DNA of 64,000 nucleotides from Natribaculum luteum (GCF_023008545.1 NZ_CP095397.1:3399199-3463198), one strand, 5' to 3'. Numbered from the stretch's first letter, positions 9,687-18,715 are shown. A program made the numbers and translations. Notes: generated by a model from the sequence alone, not told the origin.

Positions 9687-9884
9687 ACGCCCGTCGTCAG
9701 CCTCCGGTGGAAATTATCTGCTGCTTGCCCACTGTGGTCTTTCTTGCAGCGCCGTCTTTTCACCGCCGCCTCGAGGCCTGTCCACGAGCGACGAGCGGCG
9801 AGATTCGACCGCCTGGCTTCCGAACGCGAAGGGAGAACCTGACGACGCCGACTACGGCGACTGGAGGAACGGGGAGGTCGCCGC

Positions 9885-11309
9885 CTACCGATCGGGCCGC
9901 TCGAGCCGTCCCCCGCCTTCCGTCTCCGGAAAGATCTTGCCCGGGTTCAGGGTGTCCGTCGGGTCGAGCGCCCGCTTGACCGCTCGCATCGCCTCGACGC
10001 TCCCCTCGCCGTGTTCGTCCTCGAGATAGCGCCGTTTGCCCTCGCCGACGCCGTGCTCGCCGGTGGCCGTCCCGCCGAGTTCGATCGCGCGACGAACGAT
10101 TTGCGCGTAGACGTCCTCGCAGCGCTGGCGTTCGTCAGGGTCGTCGCGGTCGACCAGGATCGTGTAGTGGAGGTTACCGTCGCCCGCGTGGCCGAAACAG
10201 GGAATCTCGAGGTCGTACTCGGTCTCGAGGTCTTTCGCGTAGCGGACGATCTCGGGGTAGGCGCTGATCGGCACCGTCACGTCGCCGGGGTGGACGGGTT
10301 CGCGATCGGGGTCGTACGCGGCGACGGCGGGAGCGAGTTCCCGCCTGACGTGCCACAGTTCGTCCATCTCTGCCTCGTCGGTGGCCATCTCGAAGCGCGC
10401 GACGTCGTGGGCCTCGAAGATCGTCCGACAGAGGTCGATCTCCTCCTCGATGCCGTGGTTCGCGTGGAACTCGAGGAAGACCATGGGCGCGTCGGGCAGG
10501 TCCGTCCCGAAGTAGTCGTTGGCCATCCGCGCGCTCGGTTCGTCGACGAGTTCGATCCTGGCGACCGCCACCTCCGTGCGGACGGTCTCGAGGACGGCCT
10601 CCGCCGCGTCGTCGAGGTCGTCGAAGATGGCCCGGCCGCCGCGGATCTGTGCCGGCCGGCCGGCGAGTTCGAGCGTCGCCTCCGTGATCACCGCGAGGGT
10701 CCCCTCGCTGCCCACGAGGAGGTCTTTCAGGTTGTACCCACTCGAGGTCTTGGCTGCCCGCGAACCGGCCTCGATCACCGTGCCGTCGGCGAGCACCGCC
10801 TCGACGCGGCGGACCCAGTCTGCGACCTCGCCGTATCGCACCGTCTGCATGCCGCTGGCGTCGGTGGCGATCATCCCGCCGACCGTCGAGATGTTCCCCG
10901 AAGACGGTAACGGCGGGAAGAAGAGGCCGTCGGCCGCAACGTACTCGTCGACGGCGGTGCCGATGATCCCCGGCCCGACGTCGATCAGGAAGTCCTCGGG
11001 CCGGTAGTCGCGAACGTCGTCCATCCGGGTCAGGTCGAGGCTGATCCCGCCGTGGGCGGGGACGGCGTTGCCCTCGAGTCCGGATCCGGCGGCGTACGGC
11101 GTCACGGGGACGCCGCGGTCGGTCGCGGCGGCGAGCACCGTCGAGACGTCGGCGGTCGATTCCGGCCAGACGACGGCGTCGGGCAGGACGGCCCGTCCGG
11201 AGTGCTGTGCGCCCCAGTCTGCCGCGTGTGTCTCTCGCCGTCCCTCGTCGAACGACACCTGATCGTCGTCGAGAGGAAGATCCTCGAGAAACGTACAGTC
11301 GACGGACAT
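9885..11309 (-). CDS. FAD-linked oxidase, glycolate oxidase/D-lactate dehydrogenase GlcD type
   Basis: A 474-residue PCMH-type FAD protein. The FAD-binding half contains PESTADVSTVL, PYAAGSGLEGNAVPAHGG, the NISTVGGMIATDASG turn and VGSEGTLAVITEA; the cap half has the iron/zinc-type GHAGDGNLHYTI and GTATGEHGVGEGKR histidine motifs. It oxidises D-2-hydroxyacids such as D-lactate or glycolate to 2-oxoacids, passing electrons to a quinone or flavoprotein. There is no fused iron-sulfur domain, so this is the single-subunit GlcD/DLD2-like form. ATG at 11309 is chosen; the longer frame continues into arginine-rich shadow sequence. Confidence 0.88.
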   Translation of the reverse strand: MSVDCTFLEDLPLDDDQVSFDEGRRETHAADWGAQHSGRAVLPDAVVWPESTADVSTVLAAATDRGVPVTPYAAGSGLEGNAVPAHGGISLDLTRMDDVRDYRPEDFLIDVGPGIIGTAVDEYVAADGLFFPPLPSSGNISTVGGMIATDASGMQTVRYGEVADWVRRVEAVLADGTVIEAGSRAAKTSSGYNLKDLLVGSEGTLAVITEATLELAGRPAQIRGGRAIFDDLDDAAEAVLETVRTEVAVARIELVDEPSARMANDYFGTDLPDAPMVFLEFHANHGIEEEIDLCRTIFEAHDVARFEMATDEAEMDELWHVRRELAPAVAAYDPDREPVHPGDVTVPISAYPEIVRYAKDLETEYDLEIPCFGHAGDGNLHYTILVDRDDPDERQRCEDVYAQIVRRAIELGGTATGEHGVGEGKRRYLEDEHGEGSVEAMRAVKRALDPTDTLNPGKIFPETEGGGRLERPDR

Positions 11310-11392
11310 ACCGGAACGTAGACCGGGATCCGTATCAAGGTTCACGTCTACCCACCGCAACGACCACCTCCTTCGCGCGCCTACGAACTGCC

Positions 11393-11683
11393 GTGACCGA
11401 CGACGACACCGACCGCTCGCTCGAGGAACGGACTGAAGCGCTCTGCCGTCATCTCGAGGCGACCGCCGAACTCCCGATCGATCCCCGGACGAACCGCTGG
11501 CTCGGCGAGGCCGAAGCCGTCGCGCGCGACGCCGCGACGAGCGACCTCGACGAGGCGACGACGAAAAAGCGCGTCGACCAGGTCGCACACCTGCTCGAGT
11601 CGGCCGACGAGACCGGCCACGACGAGGTGGACGAACACCTCGAGGCGGCGCGGGCGCTGTGTGCGCACATTCTGGAGGAGTGA
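11393..11683 (+). CDS. Small acidic helical protein, unknown function
   Basis: A 96-residue, highly acidic, all-helical protein beginning at GTG 11393 (TDDDTDRSLEERTEAL). It has one Trp (DPRTNRWLGEAEAVARD) and a C-terminal helix with a cysteine, and no membrane segment or known motif. Similar short proteins are common and uncharacterised in haloarchaea. It is divergent from the GlcD-type oxidase gene, with 83 bp between starts, and converges with the DUF5789-like gene. The alternative longer frame upstream would overlap the oxidase gene and is not believed. Confidence 0.6.
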   Translation: MTDDDTDRSLEERTEALCRHLEATAELPIDPRTNRWLGEAEAVARDAATSDLDEATTKKRVDQVAHLLESADETGHDEVDEHLEAARALCAHILEE

Positions 11684-11693
11684 TCGGCCGCCG

Positions 11694-12011
11694 TCAGAAC
11701 GACAACTGCGCGTCCTCGCGTCGTTCGCCGTTCGCCGGCGGCGTCCGGTCGGAGTAGTACCGACGCCCGATCGCCTTGCTGTCGACGGCGTTGAAGATCG
11801 CCTCCCGTGTCTCCTCGACGGACTCGTAGGTCTCTTCGGGCAGCAAGCCGAGCATCTCGCGTAACGTCTCGGAGCCGTTCTGGAGTTCGACGGTATCCTC
11901 GCCACACTGCTCGAGGAGGTCTTCGGTCTCGATCGGGTACGTCTGTTCGCGCAGTTTCGTCTCGAGGTCGCCGAACTCGATGCCCAGTTCGCGGCTATGT
12001 GTATCTATCAT
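11694..12011 (-). CDS. DUF5789-like haloarchaeal protein
   Basis: A 105-residue protein with an N-terminal TYPIETEDLLEQCGEDTVE segment, a middle LREMLGLLPEETYESVEETREAIFNAV helix pair and the ending GRRYYSDR seen in the DUF5789 family found across Halobacteria. The fold is related to the DUF2795-type small helical domains; function is unknown. It has its own short intergenic region of 118 bp separating it from the aminotransferase stop, and its gene ends 10 bp from the convergent small acidic protein gene. Confidence 0.72.
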   Translation of the reverse strand: MIDTHSRELGIEFGDLETKLREQTYPIETEDLLEQCGEDTVELQNGSETLREMLGLLPEETYESVEETREAIFNAVDSKAIGRRYYSDRTPPANGERREDAQLSF

Positions 12012-12129
12012 GATCGATCGTCAAAGATCCTACGTCGTCGAAGAATATACCTCTGGGGGTGACACGGCCGGGCACCGAGCGGCGCGGCCCACCTCGAGTC
12101 GGCGACTGTCTCGACGTCGTGGAGCGAGA

Positions 12130-13251
12130 CTACTGCACCGCCTGCGTCGCCTCGTCGATGATCTCGAGTGCTTCCTTCAGGTCTTCCATACCTGTCGCGT
12201 ACGAAAGGCGGGCGTACCCCTCGCCGTTCGCGCCGAACGCTTCGCCGGGGACGACGACGACGTCCCGCGCGAGCACCTCGTCACACCAGCCCTCAGGAAC
12301 CTTCGGCATCGCGTAGAACGCACCCTCCGGCGTCGGCACCTCGAGACCGGCGTCCTCGAGCCCGTCGAGGACGACGTCGCGACGCTTCTGGAAGGCGGCG
12401 ACCATCTCGTCGACGGGCTCCTGGGGGCCCGACAGCGCCGCCTCGGCGGCGTACTGCGCCGGCGCGCTGGCACAGGCCTGGGCGTACTGGTGGACCCGCA
12501 GCATCCGTTCGATGCGGCGGTTCGAACCGATCACCCAGCCGAGTCGCCACCCGGTCATCGAGTAGGTCTTCGAGCAGGCACTGATGACGACGACGTTGTC
12601 CGTCTGGGCGAACGCCATCGGCGAGTGGTGCTCGCCGTCGAAGACGATGTGTTCGTACACCTCGTCGGAGACACAGAGCACGTCGTGTTCGTCCGCGATC
12701 CGGGCGAACTCCCGCATGTCTTCTTCGCTCTGGACGGCACCCGTCGGGTTCGCCGGGCTGTTGACGACGAACGCCGCCGTCTCGTCGGTGATCGCCTCCT
12801 CGACCGTCGCGGGGTCCATCGTCAGGTCCTCGCGAAGCCCCACCGGTTTCGGCGTCCCGCCCGCGATCCGGGTCAGCGCGTCGTAGGAGACGAAGCCCGG
12901 ATCCGGGAAGATCACTTCCTCGCCGGGGTCGACGTGCGCCTCGAGTGCGATGTGCAAGGCTTCGCTACCGCCCGCAGTGGCGATGACGTCGCCGGGATCG
13001 ACCTCGAGTCCGTAGTCGCGGTCGTACTTCGCCGAGATGGCCTCGCGAAGGCCGCGAGTACCCTTGTTCGACGTGTACGCGTCGGTCCGCCCGGATTCGA
13101 TCGCCTCGATTGCGGCCCGACGGGCGTGTGCGGGCGTCGGAAAGTCCGGCTGGCCGATCCCGAGGTTGATCGCGTCTTCGCTCGCGGCTTCGAACACTTC
13201 GCGAATGCCGCTGATCGACACCTGCTCGATCCGATCTGAAAATTCCGCCAT
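12130..13251 (-). CDS. PLP-dependent class I aminotransferase (aspartate/aromatic type)
   Basis: A 373-residue fold-type I aminotransferase of the I-gamma branch. It shows the substrate-binding INLGIGQPDF start, AYTSNKGTRGLREAI, the NSPANPTGA motif binding the cofactor phosphate side, the CVSDEVYE aspartate, the Schiff-base lysine in SACSKTYSMTGWRLGW and the carboxylate-binding arginine in ARLSYATGME. It transfers amino groups between aspartate, alanine or aromatic amino acids and 2-oxoglutarate; the specificity cannot be resolved. It is a free-standing gene, 131 bp from the divergent lipoprotein. Confidence 0.92.
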   Translation of the reverse strand: MAEFSDRIEQVSISGIREVFEAASEDAINLGIGQPDFPTPAHARRAAIEAIESGRTDAYTSNKGTRGLREAISAKYDRDYGLEVDPGDVIATAGGSEALHIALEAHVDPGEEVIFPDPGFVSYDALTRIAGGTPKPVGLREDLTMDPATVEEAITDETAAFVVNSPANPTGAVQSEEDMREFARIADEHDVLCVSDEVYEHIVFDGEHHSPMAFAQTDNVVVISACSKTYSMTGWRLGWVIGSNRRIERMLRVHQYAQACASAPAQYAAEAALSGPQEPVDEMVAAFQKRRDVVLDGLEDAGLEVPTPEGAFYAMPKVPEGWCDEVLARDVVVVPGEAFGANGEGYARLSYATGMEDLKEALEIIDEATQAVQ

Positions 13252-13382
13252 ACCTGAACTCGTGGTGGCGACCCCGATAACTTTGCTGTGTTTCGATCGT
13301 GGATATCCGCGATCGTGACAGTGTTCTAATCATATTGTTAGGTTCGGAAAGAATATACCGCGGCCGGCTTATTACTCACGCA

Positions 13383-14039
13383 ATGAGATCACGACGATCG
13401 CTACTCGCCGCCGGCGCGACCGGGGCACTCGCGCTTTCGGCGGGCTGTCTCGGTGTCGTCCTCGGGAACGAACCGCTCGAGTTTCACGCGTCTCGAGTCG
13501 CCCCGACCGAGGAGGTACTCTCGGAGACGGGGTACGAAGAGCACGAGTCGACGAACGAAACGTACCGCGAGGAAGTCGACGTCGGCGTCACGCGGGAGAT
13601 TTCCGCCTCCTACTGGCGATCGATCTACACCAAAGCCGTCGAGATCCAGGGGACGGCTCAGGAGGCGGCCACCTTCGCCGCCGTCTCGGTACCCGGCATG
13701 GACGTCCTCGGGACGGACTACAACCCCCTCTCGGAACTGGACAACGAGGAACTGCTCGACCAGCTTCGCGAGCAGATCGACGGGACCTACGACGGGTTAC
13801 GCGACGTCCGTCACGACGAGACGATCGAACTCGAGATCCTCGGCGAGACGAGAGACGTCGACCGCTTCCTCGCGACGACCGACCTCGAGGGCCAGGAGAT
13901 CGAGGTCGCCGTCCTGCTCGCGGCGTTCGACCACGACGGCGACCTGCTCGTCCTCCTCGGCGGCCACCCGGAGATGCTCCCCGACGAGGGCGTCGACCTC
14001 GAGGTACTGATGGAGTCGATCGAGCACCCGCTCGAGTGA
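13383..14039 (+). CDS. DUF6517-like haloarchaeal lipoprotein
   Basis: A 218-residue protein starting MRSRRSLLAAGATGALALSAGCLG: a twin-arginine signal with lipobox SAGC, so it is likely exported and lipid-anchored. The mature part (residues 20-218) alternates beta and helix segments, including SVPGMDVLGTDYNPLSEL, and matches my knowledge of the DUF6517 lipoprotein family restricted to Halobacteria; no catalytic residues are evident and function is unknown. ATG 13383 is chosen because it directly precedes the signal. A strong inverted repeat starts 23 bp after the stop and may end the transcript. Confidence 0.75.
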   Translation: MRSRRSLLAAGATGALALSAGCLGVVLGNEPLEFHASRVAPTEEVLSETGYEEHESTNETYREEVDVGVTREISASYWRSIYTKAVEIQGTAQEAATFAAVSVPGMDVLGTDYNPLSELDNEELLDQLREQIDGTYDGLRDVRHDETIELEILGETRDVDRFLATTDLEGQEIEVAVLLAAFDHDGDLLVLLGGHPEMLPDEGVDLEVLMESIEHPLE

Positions 14040-14061
14040 GACGGTCTGCTGTACCGATGTA

Positions 14062-14096
14062 CCGGTGCAACCGCAGGGTGGTCGCGGTTGCACCGG
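14062..14096. repeat. Perfect 13-bp inverted repeat, hairpin
   Basis: CCGGTGCAACCGC (14062-14074) is followed by a 9-base loop and its exact reverse complement GCGGTTGCACCGG (14084-14096). It lies 23 bp after the DUF6517-like lipoprotein stop and 122 bp before the HTH regulator start. It could be a transcript-end hairpin for the lipoprotein gene or an operator for the regulator; no long T-run follows, so a classical intrinsic terminator is not shown. Confidence 0.7.
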
Positions 14097-14217
14097 AAAT
14101 AACGTACCGTAGTCCGTATGATCGGTCGGACCGCGAAACGCCAGTGGGAACCGATCTCGTGACGCCTGTCCTCGAGTGACACTCGTCCTTATGTGGCTGG
14201 CCGGACATACCTCGAGT

Positions 14218-14877
14218 ATGAGCGCCGAGTCGCGTCCGTCGACCGATTCTCGCCACGAGCCGACGCCGTTGCGCGCGATCCTCGAGGTCGAACTGCCCGA
14301 AAGCGTCCAGTGCCCGGTCGCCCGCGAGACCCCGAACGCGTCTGCGGTCTCGCAGACGATTACGGGCGGCGGCGACGGCGGCGGCCAGACGTGTCAGAAC
14401 GAGGTTACCGTCGCCGACGGGACGACGACGCAAACGGAGTACGTCTCGACGTCGGTCGACGAGTCGTGTGCCTGTGCGGCGATCAGGCAGTTCGAGTGCG
14501 TCTTCGACCTCGAAGGCGTCCGGGACGGCGCACTGCGCGTCTCGCTCGTCGTCCCCGAACGGGCCCTCCTCGGTGACGTCGTCTCGGCACTTCGCGAGAC
14601 GGGCGCGAGCGTCGACCTCAAGCGCATCTCCCGTCTCGGCGACGACGGCGGCAGCGTCGAACTCGACGCGACCGCGATCACCGAAAAGCAACGCGAGGCG
14701 GTCGAACTGGCGGTCGAACTTGGCTACTACGACCGGCCGCGCGAGACCGACCTCGAGGAACTCGCGGATCGACTCGGCGTCTCGCGGTCGGCGGTCTCAC
14801 AGCGGCTCAACGCCGTCGAGTCGACGCTCGTGCAGTCGCTCGTCGCCGACCGCGGCGGTCGCGACGTCCAGACGTAG
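14218..14877 (+). CDS. Bacterio-opsin-activator-type HTH transcriptional regulator
   Basis: A 219-residue regulator of the Bat/HTH_10 group. The C-terminal HTH (about residues 158-205) reads ITEKQREAVELAVELGYYD then DLEELADRLGVSRSAVSQRL, the usual haloarchaeal signature. The N-terminal part has an ordered cysteine set: CPVARE near residue 30, CQN near 60 and CAC near 85, with FECVFDLEG following. This suggests a metal- or redox-responsive input domain (inference). ATG 14218 is chosen, as sequence upstream is not protein-like. It converges on the KorAB operon across a 421-bp gap. Confidence 0.82.
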   Translation: MSAESRPSTDSRHEPTPLRAILEVELPESVQCPVARETPNASAVSQTITGGGDGGGQTCQNEVTVADGTTTQTEYVSTSVDESCACAAIRQFECVFDLEGVRDGALRVSLVVPERALLGDVVSALRETGASVDLKRISRLGDDGGSVELDATAITEKQREAVELAVELGYYDRPRETDLEELADRLGVSRSAVSQRLNAVESTLVQSLVADRGGRDVQT

Positions 14878-15298
14878 GCGGACGGGTCTGGCATCTGCTT
14901 GCGGCCAGTCACGTGCACTCGAGGAGAACGATCGTAGCCACTGAAAGTCATTGCATACCTGCCCACAGCGTGTAAATCGTTTCAGTTGTTAAGCAGCGTT
15001 CGAACGCACTGCTCGAGATTCACAGTGCCTCGAAAGAGGGGAGGGGAGAAACCACCACAGTGCCCGTCCGGCTGCCCACGCCGGACGGAATTCCGACCCT
15101 GATGCAGGTACGTTCCGTATCCGGTTGCCCGTGAGACCTGCAAGTAGTAGTAGCGACCGTTGCCGAGTGAGCGTTACGCTGTATATTGAACTGTTTTATA
15201 TGGGGCCCACGAGCGGATGCTGGTGCAGCGTCGCTCGTCGGCGCAAAACTGCGAGAGATGACGGGTGAGAAAGAGAGGGTGAGAGAGACGACGGTTGC
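14878..15298. other. 421-bp gap between convergent genes with several inverted and direct repeats
   Basis: No convincing protein gene is present. The stretch carries a perfect 9-bp stem (15064-15088), a second stem in which TGCAGGT near 15104 pairs with ACCTGCA near 15140, a direct repeat CACAGTGC at 15021 and 15056, and an AT-rich TATA-like element near 15190-15203. Transcripts of the regulator and of korB both end into this region, so it may simply hold their 3' ends; a structured small RNA is also possible on either strand. Confidence 0.5.
15064..15088. repeat. Perfect 9-bp inverted repeat
   Basis: CCGTCCGGC at 15064-15072 and GCCGGACGG at 15080-15088 enclose a 7-base loop. It lies in the non-coding gap between the HTH regulator and korB, which face each other. 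It may be a bidirectional transcript-end hairpin or part of a structured RNA. Confidence 0.6.
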
Positions 15299-16162
15299 TC
15301 AGTAGAACTCGCGGACGAGATCCATCGCGTTCTCGGGTGCGCCGTCGGGAATCTCGGACATGTTGGCGTCGACACCGTGCTGTTCGCTGTAGGGCACGGA
15401 GTTTTCGTCTTTGTAGATGACGCCCTGATACTCCTTGTCGGCGTCGAGGATGACCTCCTTTGCGGCGTCGTAGTCGGTCGGGTCGTGGCCCTCTTCCTCG
15501 AGGTCGACCAGCGTGTCGCGGAAGTAGTCGTAGGTGTCGACGTCGTTGAACGTGACACACGGCGAGTAGACGTTCACGAAGCCAAAGCCATCGTGCTCGA
15601 TTGCCTCCTGGATGATCTCCTGGTGGCGCAGCGCGTCGGAGCTAAAGGACTGGGCGATGAACGTCGCCCCGGCCGCGAGTGCGAGCGCGTGGGGGTTGAC
15701 CGGGGGCTGTTTCGGACCTTCCGGGGTAGTCGAGGTTTCGAAGTCAGAACGCGAGGTCGGCGAGGCCTGCCCCTTCGTGAGGCCGTAGATGCGGTTGTCC
15801 ATGACGACGTAGGTCATGTCGACGTTGCGTCGAACGGCGTGGATGAAGTGCCCCGAGCCGATCGAGTAGCCGTCGCCGTCGCCACCGGCGACCATGACCT
15901 CGAGGTCGGGTCGGGCAAGCTTGACGCCCGTGCCAACTGGCAGAGCGCGACCGTGGACCCCGTGCAGCGCGTAGCTGTGCATGTAGGTCCCGATCTTCCC
16001 CGAGCAGCCGATCCCGGCGACGACGAACGTGTTGTCGGGATCGTTGCCGGTTTCGGCGAGGGCTTTCATCATGCCGTTCATCGTGCCGAAGTCCCCACAT
16101 CCGGGGCACCACGTCGGCTGCTTGTCGGACTTGAAGTCGGTGAATCGTACTTCCGAACTCAT
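15299..16162 (-). CDS. korB: 2-oxoacid:ferredoxin oxidoreductase beta subunit
   Basis: A 287-residue subunit that binds TPP and part of the iron-sulfur centre. The N-terminus has WCPGCGDFG, followed by GIGCSGKIGTYMHSYALHGVHGRALPVGTG and the TPP/Mg motif GGDGDGYSIGSGHF...DNRIYG; two further cysteines that may ligand the cluster lie in this stretch and near YSPCVTF. With the alpha subunit it oxidatively decarboxylates a 2-oxoacid to the acyl-CoA with ferredoxin as acceptor. It overlaps the alpha gene by 4 bp. In haloarchaea the two paralogous systems use pyruvate and 2-oxoglutarate; I lean to the 2-oxoglutarate form from subunit sizes and resemblance. Confidence 0.88.
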   Translation of the reverse strand: MSSEVRFTDFKSDKQPTWCPGCGDFGTMNGMMKALAETGNDPDNTFVVAGIGCSGKIGTYMHSYALHGVHGRALPVGTGVKLARPDLEVMVAGGDGDGYSIGSGHFIHAVRRNVDMTYVVMDNRIYGLTKGQASPTSRSDFETSTTPEGPKQPPVNPHALALAAGATFIAQSFSSDALRHQEIIQEAIEHDGFGFVNVYSPCVTFNDVDTYDYFRDTLVDLEEEGHDPTDYDAAKEVILDADKEYQGVIYKDENSVPYSEQHGVDANMSEIPDGAPENAMDLVREFY

Positions 16163-17913
16163 GCTGGAACCTCCTCCGTGAGTTTCTGCTTGATTTTCTC
16201 CGCGAGTTCGTCCGCCTTGAAGCGGACGCCGGTGTACTTGTTGATGCGCTTGACGCGGGTAAGCGTGTCGTGCTCGATCAGGTCGGCGAACTGGCCGGTG
16301 GCGTTACACTCGACGACGATCACGTCGTCTGCGGCTTCGATCTCCTCGCTCAGGTCGGGCCGCGGGAAGATGTAGGGTACGGAGAGGACGCGAACGTCGA
16401 CGCCGTCTTCCTCGAGGTAGTCGAGGGCTTCGACCAGTGCGCCCTCGTTCGAGCCCCACGAGACGACGAGCGTGTCGGCGTCGGCGTCACCGAACTCGCG
16501 GTAGTCCCAGTCTTCGCGTTCTTTGGCGGTTTCGACCTTGCGGTTGCGCTTGTCGACCTGCTCGACGCGAACCTCCGTGTCCTCGGTTCGGCGGCCGAGC
16601 TCGTCGTGCTCGAGACCGGTGCTCATGTGTGCGCCGTCGGTCGTTCCCGGAATCGCACGCGGGCTGACGCCGTCGTCGGTCGCGGCGTGGGCGCGGAAAC
16701 GACCCTGGTCGTCGAGCCACTCCTCGACTTCGTCTTCGTCGACGAGGTTGCCGCGGTCGATCTCGACGTCGTCCATGTCGAACGTCTCCGGCGGGAACGT
16801 CTGCTCGGTGACCGACATCGCCAGGTCGGAGACGAGGAACACCGGCGTCTGGTACTTCTCGGCGTAGTTGAACGCCTCGACGGTCTTCCAGAAACACTCG
16901 TCGATCGAGGTGGGGGTGACGACGAACCGTGGGACTTCGCCGTGGCCGCCGTACAGCGCCATGTTGAGGTCGCCCTGTTCCTGCTTCGTCGGCATCCCAG
17001 TCGAGGGGCCGGACCGCTGGACGTCACAGATGACAAGCGGCGTCTCGCTGGTCGCGACCAGGCCGAACGTCTCGGTCATGAGGTCGATCCCGGCACCCGA
17101 GGTCGCGGTCATCGAGCGAGCGCCGGCGCGTGCGGCACCGAGCGACATGTTGATCGCCGACAACTCGTCTTCGGCCTGGACGACGTGACCGCCGTACTCT
17201 TCGATACGCCCCGTCAGGTACTCCATGATTGACGTCGCGGGCGTGATCGGGTAACCGGCGTAGAACCGGCAGCCAGCGGCGAGTGCGCCCATCCCAATCG
17301 CCTCGTTGCCGTTGAGCAGGACGTAGTCGTTGTCCGTGGTCTCGAGGTTGTAGCCGAGGTGATCGAGGTCGTAGTTCTCCTGGACGTACTCCTGTCCGAG
17401 GCGTGCGGCCTTCTTGTTGTTCTCGACGATCTTCGATCCCTTGCCGCCAAAGCGCTTCTCGAGTGCTTCGTCCAGGTACTCGACGTCGAAGCCGGTGATC
17501 TCGCAGGCGGCACCGAGTGCGACGATGTTGCGCATGATCGCGCCACCCGCGTCTTCGGCCAGCGACTTCAGCGGAACGTCGACTGCAGTCATCTCGTCGG
17601 GAATCTCGGCCTCCCAGGAGCGTTCGCCGTCGTAGATGATGGCACTCCCGTCGTGAAGCTCGTCTAGATTCTCGTCGATAGTTCGCTGGGTCAACGCGAC
17701 CAGAATGTCGAGTCGGTCGACGACGCTCTGGACCCTGTCGACGGACGTCCGAATCTTGTAGGCGGTGTAGCCGCCGCGAATTCGAGACGCGAAGTCTTTC
17801 GACGTGAATACGTGTCGTCCAGCCCTGCTAAGTGCCTGGGCGAAGATTTTCCCCGTGGAGTCGATGCCGTCGCCAGCCTCGCCTCCGACTGCCCAGTTAA
17901 GGTCCTCAGCCAT
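16159..17913 (-). CDS. korA: 2-oxoacid:ferredoxin oxidoreductase alpha subunit (gamma-alpha fusion)
   Basis: A 584-residue subunit with an N-terminal gamma domain (about residues 1-190, GGEAGDGIDSTGKIFAQAL and SRIRGGYTAYKIR) fused to the alpha pyrimidine-binding domain (about 205-430, GNEAIGMGALAAGCRFYAGYPITPATSIMEYL) and a C-terminal domain II. The fusion order is normal for the halobacterial two-subunit enzymes, which replace the NAD-dependent dehydrogenase complex. Cytoplasmic; forms an alpha2beta2 enzyme with korB. The promoter lies in the 162-bp region shared with the divergent flavin reductase gene. Confidence 0.88.
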   Translation of the reverse strand: MAEDLNWAVGGEAGDGIDSTGKIFAQALSRAGRHVFTSKDFASRIRGGYTAYKIRTSVDRVQSVVDRLDILVALTQRTIDENLDELHDGSAIIYDGERSWEAEIPDEMTAVDVPLKSLAEDAGGAIMRNIVALGAACEITGFDVEYLDEALEKRFGGKGSKIVENNKKAARLGQEYVQENYDLDHLGYNLETTDNDYVLLNGNEAIGMGALAAGCRFYAGYPITPATSIMEYLTGRIEEYGGHVVQAEDELSAINMSLGAARAGARSMTATSGAGIDLMTETFGLVATSETPLVICDVQRSGPSTGMPTKQEQGDLNMALYGGHGEVPRFVVTPTSIDECFWKTVEAFNYAEKYQTPVFLVSDLAMSVTEQTFPPETFDMDDVEIDRGNLVDEDEVEEWLDDQGRFRAHAATDDGVSPRAIPGTTDGAHMSTGLEHDELGRRTEDTEVRVEQVDKRNRKVETAKEREDWDYREFGDADADTLVVSWGSNEGALVEALDYLEEDGVDVRVLSVPYIFPRPDLSEEIEAADDVIVVECNATGQFADLIEHDTLTRVKRINKYTGVRFKADELAEKIKQKLTEEVPA

Positions 17914-18075
17914 ATCGTGGCGAACTTGCCCGTGATAAATGAAAAGGCTTCTGAAAGCCCTTCTTACGGCCAGTATTTCTGACCGTATTTACAATAACTA
18001 TAGTTAATAAAGGAGTTTGAAAGAGCACAGCTCCGAAAGGAACGCCTTTCAGGGCACCGGACGAACCCCCGCGAC

Positions 18076-18714
18076 ATGGACGGAACCGAAGTCACCGTCG
18101 AGACGGTTCGCGAGGTCGGTACGGATACGGTCGCACTCGAGTTGACCACACCCGAGGAGTTCGATGCGCTCCCCGGTCAGTTCGTCTTGCTCGGTGCCGA
18201 AGTCGACGGCGAGGAGGTGACGCGCCACTACACGCTCTCGTCGCCGTCGGTCGGGGAGGCGTTCGAGATCACGGTTGGCGTCGATCCGGAGGGCGACCTG
18301 TCGCCGTGGCTCGCCAGCCTCGAGGGCGGCGAGACGGTCGGGATCGAGGGGCCGTTCGGACGGATCACCTACGAGCGAGACGCCGACGTCGTCGCGGTCG
18401 CGGGCGGTCCCGGTGTCGGCCCCGCAGTGGCGATCGCGGAGGCTGCCCGCGAGGCCGGTTACGACGCCGCCGTCGTCTACCAGGACGACGAACCTGCCCA
18501 TCGGACTCGACTCGAGGCCCTCGAGGACGCAGGCGCGGACGTCACCGTCGTCGACGAGGGCGACGACGAACGGCTCGCCGCCGCCGTCGGCGAGCGCCTC
18601 GAGGACGGCCAGTTCTACGTCTTCGGATTCAGCGACTTCGTCGAGGCCGTCGCCGACGCGATCGAGGAGGCAGGCGGCGACCCCGACGACGCGCTGATCG
18701 AGAACTTCGGGTGA
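18076..18714 (+). CDS. FAD-dependent ferredoxin/NAD(P)H reductase-like protein
   Basis: A 212-residue flavoprotein of the ferredoxin-NADP reductase superfamily. The FAD site RHYTLSSPS, the GPFGR turn and the nucleotide-binding GGPGVGPAVAIAEAA are visible; there is no iron-sulfur cluster domain. It probably transfers electrons between NAD(P)H and a small carrier. It is divergent from korA, whose product reduces ferredoxin, so a role in reoxidising ferredoxin is possible (inference from position only). The next gene begins one base after its stop, indicating one transcript. Confidence 0.82.
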   Translation: MDGTEVTVETVREVGTDTVALELTTPEEFDALPGQFVLLGAEVDGEEVTRHYTLSSPSVGEAFEITVGVDPEGDLSPWLASLEGGETVGIEGPFGRITYERDADVVAVAGGPGVGPAVAIAEAAREAGYDAAVVYQDDEPAHRTRLEALEDAGADVTVVDEGDDERLAAAVGERLEDGQFYVFGFSDFVEAVADAIEEAGGDPDDALIENFG

Positions 18715-18715
18715 C

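Noticed and set aside
14878-15298. Interpretation of the gap as an H/ACA guide RNA
   Set aside because: I tried to match the stems and flanking bases to rRNA pseudouridylation targets I remember and found no convincing guide pairing; only a generic structured-RNA possibility is kept.
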